Source of the DNA: Streptomyces aureoverticillatus | Lineage (GTDB): Bacteria > Actinomycetota > Actinomycetes > Streptomycetales > Streptomycetaceae | Assembly: GCF_014649395.1 (NCBI RefSeq) | Contig: NZ_BMSY01000007.1 | Location: 1-64,000 of the forward strand | Length of the DNA: 64,000 bases | Reading direction: 5' to 3' | Shown here: positions 1 to 8,648 of the stretch, piece by piece | How the letters are laid out: each line of letters starts with the position of its first letter | How positions within the stretch are numbered: position 1 is the stretch's first letter | Notes under the pieces: generated by a model | Seen by the model: only the letters and a program-made list of their open reading frames with translations | What the model was told of the DNA's origin: nothing | The model's database searches: none | Program-made: the position numbers and the translations under genes

Positions 1-33
1 CTGGTACTAATAGGCCGAGGGCTTGTCCTCAGT
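1..33 (+). rRNA. rrl: 23S rRNA, 3' end only
   Basis: The window opens inside the last bases of a 23S rRNA: the run reading ctggtactaataggccgagg is the conserved 3'-terminal helix of actinobacterial 23S. The exact 3' end (about base 30-35) is estimated. The following 130 bases are the 23S-5S spacer. Confidence 0.85.
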
Positions 34-167
34 TGCTCGCGTCCACTGTGTTGGTTCTGAAACAACGAACAGTTGTGCTGGCTGAACAGCTCTACTAATC
101 AATTGAAGAGTGTGCTTGTTCGCTGCCCTGTTTGAGATCCCGTTTCTACGGCGGGATATTTCATAGG

Positions 168-286
168 GTTTCGGTGGTCATAGCGTGAGGGAAACGCCCG
201 GTTACATTCCGAACCCGGAAGCTAAGCCTTACAGCGCCGATGGTACTGCAGGGGGGACCCTGTGGGAGAGTAGGACGCCGCCGAAC
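168..286 (+). rRNA. rrf: 5S rRNA
   Basis: A 5S rRNA of about 118 bases. It begins with gtttcggtggtcatagcg, carries the conserved cgaacccggaagctaagcc segment, and ends near gagtaggacgccgccgaac. It lies about 135 bases after the 23S end and is followed directly by a terminator, so this is the distal end of an rrn operon transcribed on the + strand. Ends are good to a few bases. Confidence 0.93.
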
Positions 287-296
287 TAACTTTGGA

Positions 297-346
297 GGAC
301 CCCTGGTCCCAGCGTTCACGCTGGGACCAGGGGTCCTTTTGTTTTT
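297..346 (+). terminator. rrn operon terminator
   Basis: A perfect 18-bp stem (297-314 with 319-336), a TTCA loop and then a T-rich tail (337-346). This is a textbook intrinsic terminator ending the rRNA operon, and it insulates the next protein gene 67 bases downstream. Confidence 0.95.
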
Positions 347-412
347 GCTCGAAGAGCGCCGACTACGCGGCTGCGTCAGAATGACTGCGGTACCGAAGAC
401 TAGGAGTCACCC

Positions 413-2404
413 ATGTCCACCAACTCTCCCGACGAGCGTCCGGAGCGCGACCAGCGCCGCCGGGATGGTGGCGACCGGGGCGGCTACCGCGGTGGGCCAC
501 GTCGCGACAACGACCGCGGTGACCGCGGCGGACCCCGCCGTGACGATCGCCGCGACGACCGTCGTGACGGTGATCGTCCCCCCTTCCGCCGTGACGACCG
601 GCGCGATGACCGCCGGGACAACGACCGCGGTGACCGTGGCGGGCCCCGCCGCGATGACCGTCGTGACGGTGACCGCGGGGGCTTCCGCCGCGACGACAAC
701 CGTGGCGGCGGCGGTGGCGGCCAGCGAGGCCGTGACGACCGCGACAGCGGACGGCCCCCGTTCCGCCGTGACGACCGGCGTGACGACCGCCGGGACGACC
801 GCGATCGCGGTGACCGCGGTGGGTTCCGGCGTGACGGCGACCGGCCGGCCTTCCGTCGTGATGACCGGCGTGACGATCGCCGCGATGATCGCCGTGACGG
901 TGACCGTGGCGGGTTCCGCCGTGATGACCGTGACCGCGGTGACCGTGGTGGGTTCCGTCGCGATGGTGACCGGCCCGCGTTCCGCCGCGACGACCGGCGT
1001 GACGACCGGGACCGCGGCGATCGCGGTGACCGCGGTGGGTTCCGCCGCGACGACCGTCGTGAGGGTGACCGTCCCCCGTTCCGTCGTGACGACCGGCGTG
1101 ATGACCGCCGGGACGACCGCGACCGTGGTGACCGCGGTGACCGTGGCGGGTTCCGCCGTGATGGCGACCGCCCCGCGTTCCGTCGTGATGACCGGCGTGA
1201 CGATCGCCGCGATGATCGCCGTGACGGTGACCGCGGTGGGTTCCGTCGTGATGACCGGCGCGACGAGCGCCGTGACGACCGCGACCGTGGCGACCGTGGC
1301 GGGTTCCGGCGCGATGGTGACCGGCCCGCGTTCCGCCGCGACGACCGACGTGACGACCGGGACCGTGGTGACCGGGGCGGTTTCCGGCGCGACGACAACC
1401 GTGGCGGTGGCGGGTACCGAGGCCGGGACGAGCGCGGCCGTGACGACCGGGGCCGCGACGACCGTGGGCGTGGGCCCCGCCGCGACGACAGCCGTGGCCG
1501 GCCCGGCGGGTTCCGTGGGCGGGATGACCGTCGCGACGACCGCGGCGGGTTCCGGCGGGACGACCGCGATCGGGACCGTGAGCCGATCAAGCGGCTGCCC
1601 ATCCCGGACGACGTCACGGGCGACGAGATCGACAAGGACGTACGGCAGGAGCTGCAGAGCCTCCCCAAGGGGCTCGCGGAGGACGTCTCCAGGAACCTGG
1701 TGATGGTCGCCAAGCTCATCGACGAGGACCCCGAGCAGGCCTACGAGTACGCGAAGATCGCGCTGCGGCTCGCCTCGCGTGTCGCCGCCGTGCGTGAGGC
1801 AGCGGGCTTCGCCGCGTACGCCAACCAGAAGTTCAGCGAGGCGCTCGCCGAGTTCCGGGCCGCGCGGCGCATGACAGGCGGCGTGGAGCTGTGGCCGGTC
1901 ATGGCCGACTGCGAGCGCGGGCTCGGGCGGCCCGAGAAGGCGCTCGACATGGCCGGGGCGCCGGAAGTGCACAAGCTCGACAAGGCGGGGCAGGTCGAGA
2001 TGCGGCTCGTCGTCGCCGGCGCGCGGCGTGACATGGGGCAGATCGACGCCGCCATCGTCACGCTGCAGAGCCCCGAGCTGGCCTCCAACTCGGTGCAGCC
2101 CTGGACCGCGCGCCTGCGGTACGCCTACGCCGACGCGCTGCTCGCCGCCGAGCGTGAGGACGAGGCGCGCGAGTGGTTCGCGAAGGCCATCGAGGCCGAC
2201 AGGGACGGCAGCACCGACGCGTCCGACCGGCTCGCGGAACTGGAAGGTGTCGAGTTCGTCGACGCTCTCCAGGTCGACGACAGCGATGCCAGCGATGCCA
2301 GTGGTGACAGCGGTGACAGTGACGCCGTCGACTCGGAGGACGTGGTGGCTCTTGAGGCCGACGCCGACGCCGGTACCGACGTCGTCGACCGTGACAAGGA
2401 CTGA
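413..2404 (+). CDS. Arg/Asp-repeat (RDDR/RGG) protein with C-terminal TPR-like domain
   Basis: 663 residues from an ATG with RBS TAGGAG six bases upstream. Residues about 10-392 are almost entirely Arg, Asp and Gly, built from degenerate repeats such as FRRDGDRPAFRRDDRRDDR and GDRGGFRRD, so this part must be disordered and strongly polyelectrolytic. From about residue 395 (PIPDDVTGDEIDKDVRQEL) a normal helical domain follows, with TPR-like helices (DEDPEQAYEYAKIALRLASR; ANQKFSEALAEFRAARRM) to about residue 610, then an Asp/Ser/Val acidic tail. The C-terminal part and the position before the HAD gene match the family of M. tuberculosis Rv1691 (family knowledge). RNA or ribosome association is inference from the RGG/RD composition and the rrn neighbour. 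The repeats leave long open shadows in other frames. Confidence 0.85.
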   Translation: MSTNSPDERPERDQRRRDGGDRGGYRGGPRRDNDRGDRGGPRRDDRRDDRRDGDRPPFRRDDRRDDRRDNDRGDRGGPRRDDRRDGDRGGFRRDDNRGGGGGGQRGRDDRDSGRPPFRRDDRRDDRRDDRDRGDRGGFRRDGDRPAFRRDDRRDDRRDDRRDGDRGGFRRDDRDRGDRGGFRRDGDRPAFRRDDRRDDRDRGDRGDRGGFRRDDRREGDRPPFRRDDRRDDRRDDRDRGDRGDRGGFRRDGDRPAFRRDDRRDDRRDDRRDGDRGGFRRDDRRDERRDDRDRGDRGGFRRDGDRPAFRRDDRRDDRDRGDRGGFRRDDNRGGGGYRGRDERGRDDRGRDDRGRGPRRDDSRGRPGGFRGRDDRRDDRGGFRRDDRDRDREPIKRLPIPDDVTGDEIDKDVRQELQSLPKGLAEDVSRNLVMVAKLIDEDPEQAYEYAKIALRLASRVAAVREAAGFAAYANQKFSEALAEFRAARRMTGGVELWPVMADCERGLGRPEKALDMAGAPEVHKLDKAGQVEMRLVVAGARRDMGQIDAAIVTLQSPELASNSVQPWTARLRYAYADALLAAEREDEAREWFAKAIEADRDGSTDASDRLAELEGVEFVDALQVDDSDASDASGDSGDSDAVDSEDVVALEADADAGTDVVDRDKD

Positions 2405-2431
2405 CTGACGGCAGCGCCTCAGGCGAGTGAG

Positions 2432-2469
2432 CGAAGGGGCGGGTCTCCGAGTGGAGGCCCGCCCCTTCG
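2432..2469. terminator. bidirectional terminator
   Basis: A 17-bp GC-rich stem (2432-2448 with 2453-2469, one G-U pair) around a GAGT loop. It lies between the convergent TPR-type gene and the DUF1015 gene, so it can serve both. There is no long T tract, as is common in this GC-rich genome. Confidence 0.75.
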
Positions 2470-2552
2470 TCGTGCTTGCGGTCGGTGGGTCTGGCGTACG
2501 TCGTCGGCGTACCGCGCCGAAGCGTGTCGAGGTCAGTCGGCGTGTGTCGAGG

Positions 2553-3926
2553 TCAGAACGCCAGGTCGCGCAGGACCAGGCCCGTGGCCGGCTTCGGGCC
2601 GAACGACGTCGACTTGCGGGGCATCGTGACGCCCTGGCGGGCCAGGTCGCGTACGACCTCCTCGCGGACCGGGTGCATCAGGACCGCCGTGCCGCCCTCG
2701 CGCTCGGCCTTCTCGACCGTCGCCTCCGTGTGGTGGATGTACGCGATGTGCTCCGGGGCGTCCGGGATGCGCCAGATGTGGTCCAGGAGCGTGGCGTGCA
2801 GGACCGTCGCGTCGAGGGTGCGCCAGGCGTCGGGCCGGCCCAGCGGGACCGTGCGCGCCAGGAGGTCGGCGGAGGGACGGTCCACGAGGTGGTACGAGCC
2901 GTCGCCGGCCAGGAGGAACGCGTTGCCCTCGGACGCGGCGTCGGCGAGGGCCGCCCGCGCCTCCGGCAGCGGGCAGCGCAAAGTGCGTACCCGGAACGAG
3001 CCCTTGAGGGCGCTCAGCGCCTCGGCGACCGGCAGCCGGTGCAGATAGCGGTGGATCGCGCGCACCCGCAGCGGATAGCGGGCCGTGTCCACGAGCAGGA
3101 CCAGGCCGAAGTCCCAGGGACCCGGTGACGCGTGCTCGGCGCGCAGCCGCAGATAGGTGGCCCAGCGGTGGTGGCCGTCGGCGATGAGGGCCTGGTGGCG
3201 GGCCAGATCTGACTGGATCTCAGCGATCTCCGCCGGGTCGGTCACCGCCCACAGACGGTGGCTGAAGCCGTCCTCCGTGGTCGTGGAGAGCAGCGGCTTG
3301 TGCTGCGCCGCGCGCGCTATGACAGCGGCCGTGCCGGTGGTGGTTCCACTCGCTGTGCCGTCGCTCGTGCCGGTCGCGGCGTCATCTGCTGCGTCGCCCG
3401 CTATGTCGCCTGTCGTGTCGCAGGCTGTGTCGGCCGCCGCGCCCTCGCCGCGGTAGGTGAGGAGCAGGGGTTCGAGGTTCGCGGCCGTCGCGCGCAGCAG
3501 GGCGGCGCGGTCCTCGACGACGTCCGGCATGACGTCCTCGTGCGGCAGGACGATGCCCCGAGCCGGGTCGGACAGGCGCAGCGCGCCCACGATGCCGCGC
3601 TGCAGGATTTCGCTGTCCCGCTGCTCGTACACGTACAGGCCCGGTACCGGATCGGGGGACAGGATGCCCTCGCTGAGCCAGTCGTGGAGGGTGTCCGCGG
3701 CCTGCCGGTTGCGGGCGGCCGGGGTGGTCGCCTGCGGCAGGATCAGGCGGACGATGTTGTGCGGGTCGGCCGACTCCAGTTCGAGCAGGCCGTCGGGGCG
3801 CACGATCACGTCGTACGGCGGTGAGGTCACGGCGGCTAGGGAGCCGACCCGTTCGGAGTCGTAGCGCACACCCCGGAACGGGATCAGGTCGAGGCCGTGG
3901 ACGTCCGTGTGACCCGCTGTGTTCAT
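2553..3926 (-). CDS. DUF1015 family protein
   Basis: 457 residues from ATG at 3926. The N-terminus (GLDLIPFRGVRYDSERVGSL, then TSPPYDVI) is typical of the DUF1015/COG4198 family, as are YVYEQ, the DGHHRWATYL segment near residue 250 and the C-terminal FGPKPATGLVLRDL. The biochemical role of the family is not settled and none is claimed. An Ala/Asp/Thr/Gly low-complexity insert (about residues 165-200) interrupts the middle and is probably a surface loop. The gene is convergent with the TPR-type gene and divergent from the HAD gene, with 71 bases between the two divergent starts. Confidence 0.85.
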   Translation of the reverse strand: MNTAGHTDVHGLDLIPFRGVRYDSERVGSLAAVTSPPYDVIVRPDGLLELESADPHNIVRLILPQATTPAARNRQAADTLHDWLSEGILSPDPVPGLYVYEQRDSEILQRGIVGALRLSDPARGIVLPHEDVMPDVVEDRAALLRATAANLEPLLLTYRGEGAAADTACDTTGDIAGDAADDAATGTSDGTASGTTTGTAAVIARAAQHKPLLSTTTEDGFSHRLWAVTDPAEIAEIQSDLARHQALIADGHHRWATYLRLRAEHASPGPWDFGLVLLVDTARYPLRVRAIHRYLHRLPVAEALSALKGSFRVRTLRCPLPEARAALADAASEGNAFLLAGDGSYHLVDRPSADLLARTVPLGRPDAWRTLDATVLHATLLDHIWRIPDAPEHIAYIHHTEATVEKAEREGGTAVLMHPVREEVVRDLARQGVTMPRKSTSFGPKPATGLVLRDLAF

Positions 3927-3997
3927 TAGTGCATCGTATGTGTGTCAGTGGCATGAGCGATGATCGGGGGAGTGGAATTATCGAGGAGCGATGCGTA

Positions 3998-5050
3998 ATG
4001 AGCCAGACCGGTGGCCGGAGCGGAAGCAAGCCCGTGCGGACCTGCCCTGCGGGCAGCCAGCGGGCCCTGAGCGAGGGCTATGACACGGCGCTGCTCGACC
4101 TGGACGGGGTGGTGTACGCGGGCGGTCAAGCCATCGCCCACGCCGTCGAGTCGCTGGAGACGGCCCGGTCGGGCGGCATGCACCTCGCGTACGTGACGAA
4201 CAACGCGCTGCGGACGCCGGACGCGGTGGCCGGACATCTGACGGAGCTCGGCATTCCGGCCGACCCTTCGGACGTGATCACCTCGGCGCAGGCCGTGGCG
4301 CGGCTTGTGAGCGAGCAAGTGCCCACCGGGGCGCGGGTGTTGGTGGTGGGCGGTGAAGGGCTGCGGGTCGCGCTGCGTGAGCGTGGGCTCGAGCCCGTGG
4401 AGTCCGCCGACGACGATCCGGCGGCGGTGGTGCAGGGGTATGGCGGGCCCGAGCTTGCCTGGGGGCGGTTCGCCGAGGCCTGTTACGCGATCGCGCGTGG
4501 TGTGCCGTGGTTCGCCTCCAACACGGATCTGACGATTCCGAGCGGACGGGGCATCGCGCCCGGGAACGGGGCGGCCGTCGAGGTCGTGCGGATCGCCACG
4601 GGGGCGGAGCCGCAGGTCGCCGGGAAGCCGTTGCCCCCGATGCACCGGGAGACGATCCTGCGGACCGGGGCGGAGCGGGCGCTGGTCGTGGGGGACCGGC
4701 TCGACACGGACATCGAGGGGGCGTTCAACGGGGGAGTGGACTCGTTGCTCGTGCTGACCGGGGTGACCGATGGTGCGCAGTTGCTGGCGGCGCGGCCTGA
4801 GCATCGCCCCACGTATGTGGACGCCGACCTGCGGGGAATGTTGGTGGGGCAGCCTGAAGTGACCTCGGGGGAGGGTGAGTTCGTCTGTGGGGGTTGGACC
4901 GCCGCTGTGCGGGGCGACGCCTTGGCGCTTGACGGAGAGGGGGACGCCATGGATGGGCTGCGGGCGTTGTGCGCGGCGGCGTGGACGTCGGCGGGGGATG
5001 GTGCCTGCAGGTTGGACGGGGGGAAGGCGTTGGCTCGGCTGGGGTTGTAG
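3998..5050 (+). CDS. HAD-IIA family phosphatase (NagD / glycerol-phosphate phosphatase type)
   Basis: 350 residues. ATG at 3998 is preceded by GAGGAG with nine bases of spacing; an earlier in-frame start is possible but has no RBS. HAD motif I is DTALLDLDGVVYAGG (D34 nucleophile, D36), motif II VTNNALRTPD (about 65-74), the conserved Lys is in AGKPLPPMH, and motif IV is VVGDRLDTDIEGA (about 228-240). A GSD-like cap and a roughly 80-residue C-terminal extension follow. Family members dephosphorylate small phosphate esters; the syntenic M. tuberculosis protein Rv1692 is described as a glycerol-phosphate phosphatase. The exact substrate here is inference. Confidence 0.88.
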   Translation: MSQTGGRSGSKPVRTCPAGSQRALSEGYDTALLDLDGVVYAGGQAIAHAVESLETARSGGMHLAYVTNNALRTPDAVAGHLTELGIPADPSDVITSAQAVARLVSEQVPTGARVLVVGGEGLRVALRERGLEPVESADDDPAAVVQGYGGPELAWGRFAEACYAIARGVPWFASNTDLTIPSGRGIAPGNGAAVEVVRIATGAEPQVAGKPLPPMHRETILRTGAERALVVGDRLDTDIEGAFNGGVDSLLVLTGVTDGAQLLAARPEHRPTYVDADLRGMLVGQPEVTSGEGEFVCGGWTAAVRGDALALDGEGDAMDGLRALCAAAWTSAGDGACRLDGGKALARLGL

Positions 5051-5157
5051 GGGATTTCTCCGAGGGAGGTGGGATTTCCCGCCGGACGGGCTTGGGGCGA
5101 GTCAGGACATGGCCGTGACCGGGGCTTACGTGGCGCTTCTCTCGTCGAAGAGCGATG

Positions 5158-5178
5158 GCAGGGTAGGCTAACCTAACC
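5158..5178 (+). promoter_or_regulatory. DmdR/DtxR-type iron box
   Basis: Bases 5158-5176 (gcagggtaggctaacctaa) match the 19-bp actinobacterial iron box TTAGGTTAGGCTAACCTAA at 16 of 19 positions, including the perfect core TAGGCTAACCTA. It lies two bases before the GTG of the first siderophore permease, so a bound iron-loaded repressor would block initiation. This implies expression under iron starvation. Confidence 0.85.
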
Positions 5179-5180
5179 GC

Positions 5181-6224
5181 GTGTTGGTCGACAGTCCCCC
5201 CGAACCCAGCGCGGAGACCGCTCCCGCGCCACCCGGCCGCCGCGCGATACGCGGCGCCGGGCTTCTGCTCTCCGTAGTGGTGCTGCTGGCCCTGGTGTTC
5301 ACCAGCATCGCCGTGGGCGCCAAACCGCTCTCCATGGACCAGGTCTGGCACGGCCTGTTCGACGACTCGGGGACGTACACCGACATCGTGGTCGGCGAGC
5401 GGGTGTCCCGCACGCTGCTCGGTCTGCTCGCGGGCATGGCGCTCGGCCTGTCCGGCGCCGTGCTGCAGGCGCTGACCCGCAACCCGCTGGCCGACCCCGG
5501 GCTGCTCGGCATCAACATGGGCGCGTCCGCCGCCGTCGTCACCGCCATCAGCTTCTTCGGCGTCACCTCGCTGAGCGGCTACGTGTGGTTCGCCTTCGTG
5601 GGCGCGGCGGTCGTCGGGGCGCTGGTGTACGCGCTCGGCGGCACCCGCAGCGCGACGCCCGTGCGCCTCGCGCTCGCCGGTACGGCGCTGACCGCGGCGC
5701 TCTCCGGCTATCTCCAGGCCGTGATGATCACGGACAACGCCGCCCTCGACAAGATGCGCTTCTGGACGGTCGGTTCGCTGGCCTCCGCCAAGATGGGGAC
5801 GATCCAGCAGGTCCTGCCGTTCCTCGCCGTGGGCACCGTGCTCGCCCTCGCCCTCGCCCGGCCGCTCAACGCCGTGGCGATGGGCGACGACACCGCCCGC
5901 GCGCTCGGCGCCCATCTGACCCGCACCCGCGCCCTGTCCATGGTCTCCGCGACGCTGCTGTGCGGCGCCGCGACCGCGGCGTGCGGGCCCATCATGTTCG
6001 TCGGCCTCATGGTGCCGCACGTCGTGCGGTCCTTCACCGGCCCGGACATGCGCTGGATCTTCCCGTACGCCGCCGTCCTCTCGCCCGTCCTGCTGCTCGG
6101 CGCCGACGTGCTCGGCCGGATCGTCTCGCGCCCCGCCGAACTCCAGGTCGGCATCGTCACCGCGGCCATCGGCGCCCCGGTGTTCATCCTGCTCGTACGA
6201 CGGCGGAGGACGGCCCAGCTGTGA
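5181..6224 (+). CDS. FecCD-family siderophore ABC transporter permease (first)
   Basis: 347 residues from GTG at 5181. It is a polytopic membrane protein with about nine to ten hydrophobic helices. The FecCD hallmarks ERVSRTLLGLLAGMALGLSG, LTRNPLADPGLLGINMGAS and GPIMFVGLMVPHVVRSFTG are all present. It forms the channel of a ferric-siderophore or heme importer together with the next permease. The iron box ends two to five bases before the GTG and no Shine-Dalgarno is visible, so a leaderless transcript is likely (inference). The C-terminus overlaps the next gene by GTGA. Confidence 0.93.
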   Translation: MLVDSPPEPSAETAPAPPGRRAIRGAGLLLSVVVLLALVFTSIAVGAKPLSMDQVWHGLFDDSGTYTDIVVGERVSRTLLGLLAGMALGLSGAVLQALTRNPLADPGLLGINMGASAAVVTAISFFGVTSLSGYVWFAFVGAAVVGALVYALGGTRSATPVRLALAGTALTAALSGYLQAVMITDNAALDKMRFWTVGSLASAKMGTIQQVLPFLAVGTVLALALARPLNAVAMGDDTARALGAHLTRTRALSMVSATLLCGAATAACGPIMFVGLMVPHVVRSFTGPDMRWIFPYAAVLSPVLLLGADVLGRIVSRPAELQVGIVTAAIGAPVFILLVRRRRTAQL

Positions 6225-7294
6225 AGGCGACACGCACCCGCGCGGTACGTGGCCGCGCGACACGCACCCGCGCGATACGTACCGGTGGCGGGATCTCCGT
6301 CCGCTTCGACGTCCGCGCCGCCGTCGTCGTCGCGATCCTCGTGGTCGCCGCGCTCCTCGCGAGCGTCGTGCTCATCGGCACCGGCGACTTCGACATCCCG
6401 ACCGCCGACGTGATCCGTACGCTGCTCGGCAACGGCGACGCCGGCCAGGAGTTCATCATCAACGACCTGCGGCTGCCGCGGGTCGTCGTCGGCCTCCTCG
6501 TGGGCGCCTCGCTCGGTCTCGCCGGCGCGCTCTTCCAGTCCATCGCCCGCAATCCGCTGGGCAGTCCGGACGTCCTCGGCATCGGGCAGGGCTCCACCGC
6601 CGGTGCCCTCCTCATGATCGTGATCTTCCAGGGCAGCGCGACCGAGGTCGCGGGCGGCGCACTGGTCGGCGGCCTGGTCACCGGCGCCGCGATGTATCTC
6701 CTCGCCTGGAAGCAGGGCGTCCACGGCTACCGGCTCGTCCTCGTCGGCATCGGCGTGAACGCCTTCGCCGTCGCCGTGAACGGCTATCTGCTGACCAAGG
6801 CCGACCTCGTCGACGCCGCGCGCGCGGTCGTGTGGATGACGGGCTCGCTCAACGGCCGCGACTGGGAGCAGGTATGGCCGCTGCTCACGCTGTGCGCGGT
6901 GCTGCTCCCGCTGGTCATCGCCCACGCGCGGCCGCTGCGGATGCTGGAGATGGGCGACGACACCGCTTACACCCTCGGGGTGCCCGTCGAGCGCACCCGC
7001 ATCGTGCTGATGGGCTCCGCCGTGCTGCTCACCGCCGCGGCGACCGCCGCCGCCGGACCCGTCAGCTTCGTCGCCCTCACCGCGCCGCAGCTCGCCCGCC
7101 GGCTGACCCGCTCGCCCGGCCCCAACCTGCTGCCCGCGATGTGCATGGGTGCCACGCTGCTGATCGTCGCCGACTGGGCCTCGCAGCGGGTCTTCGGCGC
7201 CGACCAGTTGCCCGTCGGCGTCGTCACCGGCGTGCTCGGCGGCGTGTATCTGCTGTGGCTGCTGGTCACCGAGCGCAAGGCGGGACGGATATGA
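6221..7294 (+). CDS. FecCD-family siderophore ABC transporter permease (second)
   Basis: 357 residues from GTG at 6221, overlapping the previous stop (GTGA), which implies translational coupling. Family motifs are DLRLPRVVVGLLVGASLGLAG, SIARNPLGSPDVLGIGQG and GPVSFVALTAPQLARRLT. The first 30 residues are unusually Arg/Thr-rich (TRTRAVRGRATRTRAIRT), a short duplicated segment ahead of the first membrane helix. It pairs with the upstream permease as a heterodimer, which is usual for actinobacterial siderophore importers. Confidence 0.93.
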   Translation: MKATRTRAVRGRATRTRAIRTGGGISVRFDVRAAVVVAILVVAALLASVVLIGTGDFDIPTADVIRTLLGNGDAGQEFIINDLRLPRVVVGLLVGASLGLAGALFQSIARNPLGSPDVLGIGQGSTAGALLMIVIFQGSATEVAGGALVGGLVTGAAMYLLAWKQGVHGYRLVLVGIGVNAFAVAVNGYLLTKADLVDAARAVVWMTGSLNGRDWEQVWPLLTLCAVLLPLVIAHARPLRMLEMGDDTAYTLGVPVERTRIVLMGSAVLLTAAATAAAGPVSFVALTAPQLARRLTRSPGPNLLPAMCMGATLLIVADWASQRVFGADQLPVGVVTGVLGGVYLLWLLVTERKAGRI

Positions 7295-7347
7295 GGGCCA
7301 GGACCTCGTCCTCGTACGAAGACACACACGACCAGGAGCGTGCCCCT

Positions 7348-8145
7348 GTGAACCGGCTCATCGCCGACGACGTCACCATCGGCTACGACCAGCGCGTCAT
7401 CGCGGAGAAGCTGTCCGTCGAGATCCCCGACAACTCCTTCACCGTGATCGTCGGTCCGAACGCCTGCGGCAAGTCGACGCTCCTGCGCGCCCTGTCCCGG
7501 ATGCTCAAGCCCTCGGCGGGGCGGGTGCTCCTGGACGGGCAGGCCATCCAGTCGATGCCCGCGAAGAAGGTCGCGCGGACGCTCGGCCTGCTGCCGCAGT
7601 CCTCCATCGCCCCCGACGGCATCACCGTCGGAGACCTGGTGGCGCGTGGCCGCTATCCGCACCAGGGGCTGCTGCGGCAGTGGTCTGGCGACGACGAGCG
7701 GATCGTGCGCGAGTCCATGGAGTCGACGGGGGTCGCCGAGCTCGCCGACCGGTACGTCGACGAGCTCTCCGGCGGTCAGCGGCAGCGCGTGTGGATCGCC
7801 ATGGCGCTCGCCCAGCAGACGCCGCTGCTGCTGCTCGACGAGCCGACCACGTTCCTCGACATCCAGCACCAGCTCGACGTCCTGGATCTCTGCGCCGACC
7901 TGCACGAGGAGCAGGGGCGCACGTTGGTCGCGGTCCTTCATGACCTCAACCACGCCGCCCGGTACGCCACGCACCTCATCGCGCTGCGCGACGGGGAGGT
8001 TCTGGCCGAGGGGCCGCCGCGTGAGATTGTCACCGCTGAGCTGGTTCGGGAGACCTTCGGGATCCGGTGTCAGGTGATTGAGGATCCGGAGACGGGGACG
8101 CCGCTTGTGGTGCCCGCTGCGCGGAAGGCTCGCGTGGACGCGTGA
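7348..8145 (+). CDS. Siderophore ABC transporter ATP-binding protein
   Basis: 265 residues from GTG at 7348, with AGGAG nine bases upstream. An ATG at 7291 that overlaps the permease stop (ATGA) would add 19 residues and cannot be excluded. Walker A is GPNACGKST, the signature LSGGQRQRVWIAMALAQ, Walker B LLLLDEPTTFLD and the H-loop LHDLNHA. It is a FecE/FepC-type ATPase (HIQHQLDVLD segment, EDPETGTPLVVP end). It completes the operon, but no substrate-binding lipoprotein lies nearby, so the binding protein must be encoded elsewhere. Confidence 0.93.
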   Translation: MNRLIADDVTIGYDQRVIAEKLSVEIPDNSFTVIVGPNACGKSTLLRALSRMLKPSAGRVLLDGQAIQSMPAKKVARTLGLLPQSSIAPDGITVGDLVARGRYPHQGLLRQWSGDDERIVRESMESTGVAELADRYVDELSGGQRQRVWIAMALAQQTPLLLLDEPTTFLDIQHQLDVLDLCADLHEEQGRTLVAVLHDLNHAARYATHLIALRDGEVLAEGPPREIVTAELVRETFGIRCQVIEDPETGTPLVVPAARKARVDA

Positions 8146-8185
8146 GCTCGCGTGGGCGCGTTGGGGGTGGGTTCTGAGTGGGTTC

Positions 8186-8262
8186 TGATGGGGGCTTCGC
8201 CCCCTTTCCCCCTTCTTTTCGCCGCTTCGCGGCTCGTCCTCAAGCGCGGGACGGGCTATGAC
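8186..8262. repeat. Partial copy of dispersed palindromic element (type A)
   Basis: The GGGGGCTTCGCCCCC stem, then gccgcttcgcggctcgtcct and cgggacgggcta, are shared with the full copies at 14303-14552 and 61051-61284. It separates the siderophore operon from the convergent SCP2-like gene and may act as a terminator. Confidence 0.75.
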
Positions 8263-8606
8263 AGCAGCTTCCGGAGGCGCAATAGGTCCCGGAGGCCTGC
8301 CTCCAGCTTGACTCGGCCGGAGGTCCACGCCTTGGCGAAGTTCAGGTCGCCGTCGACCATCGCGAGCAGGTCGTCGCCGGTCATGGCGAGGCGGATCTGG
8401 GCCTTCTCGCGCGGCGGGCCCGGGTGCTGGTCGAGCACCTCGATCCGGCCGTTCTTCAGGCGGCCGGTGAAGGTGGCGTCCAGATCCTTGATGTGGCAGC
8501 TCAGCGAGCGGTCGAGCGCGGCGGCACTGCGTACGTCGCCGTCGGCGCCCGCGAGGTTGTCCGAGAGTCTGTCGAGTGCGCTGCGGCACTCCGCCATGGT
8601 CACCAT
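8256..8606 (-). CDS. SCP2 sterol-binding-domain-like protein
   Basis: 116 residues from ATG at 8606; a second ATG at 8597 is equally plausible and neither has a clear RBS. The fold-defining features are LSCHIKDLDATFTGRLKNGRIE, AQIRLAMTGDDLLAMVDGDL and a final NFAKAWTSGRVKLEAGLRDLLRL, as in small bacterial SCP2-like lipid-binding proteins. The ligand is unknown. It is divergent from the small acidic gene at 8649, with 42 bases between starts. Confidence 0.8.
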   Translation of the reverse strand: MVTMAECRSALDRLSDNLAGADGDVRSAAALDRSLSCHIKDLDATFTGRLKNGRIEVLDQHPGPPREKAQIRLAMTGDDLLAMVDGDLNFAKAWTSGRVKLEAGLRDLLRLRKLLS

Positions 8607-8648
8607 CGTGATCGACGGTACCGCAGGGCTTCGATGTAGCGTCGTGCC

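Noticed and set aside
240..1972. Long open frames on both strands across the Arg/Asp repeat region
   Set aside because: Shadows of the repeat-coded protein at 413-2404. Their Ala/Val/Thr or Arg/Ser/Pro composition is what the repeats give in other frames, and they lack RBS and homology-like segments.
5585..6220. N-terminal extension of the second FecCD permease
   Set aside because: That frame inside the first permease is Arg-rich nonsense; the GTGA overlap start at 6221 gives a normal permease.
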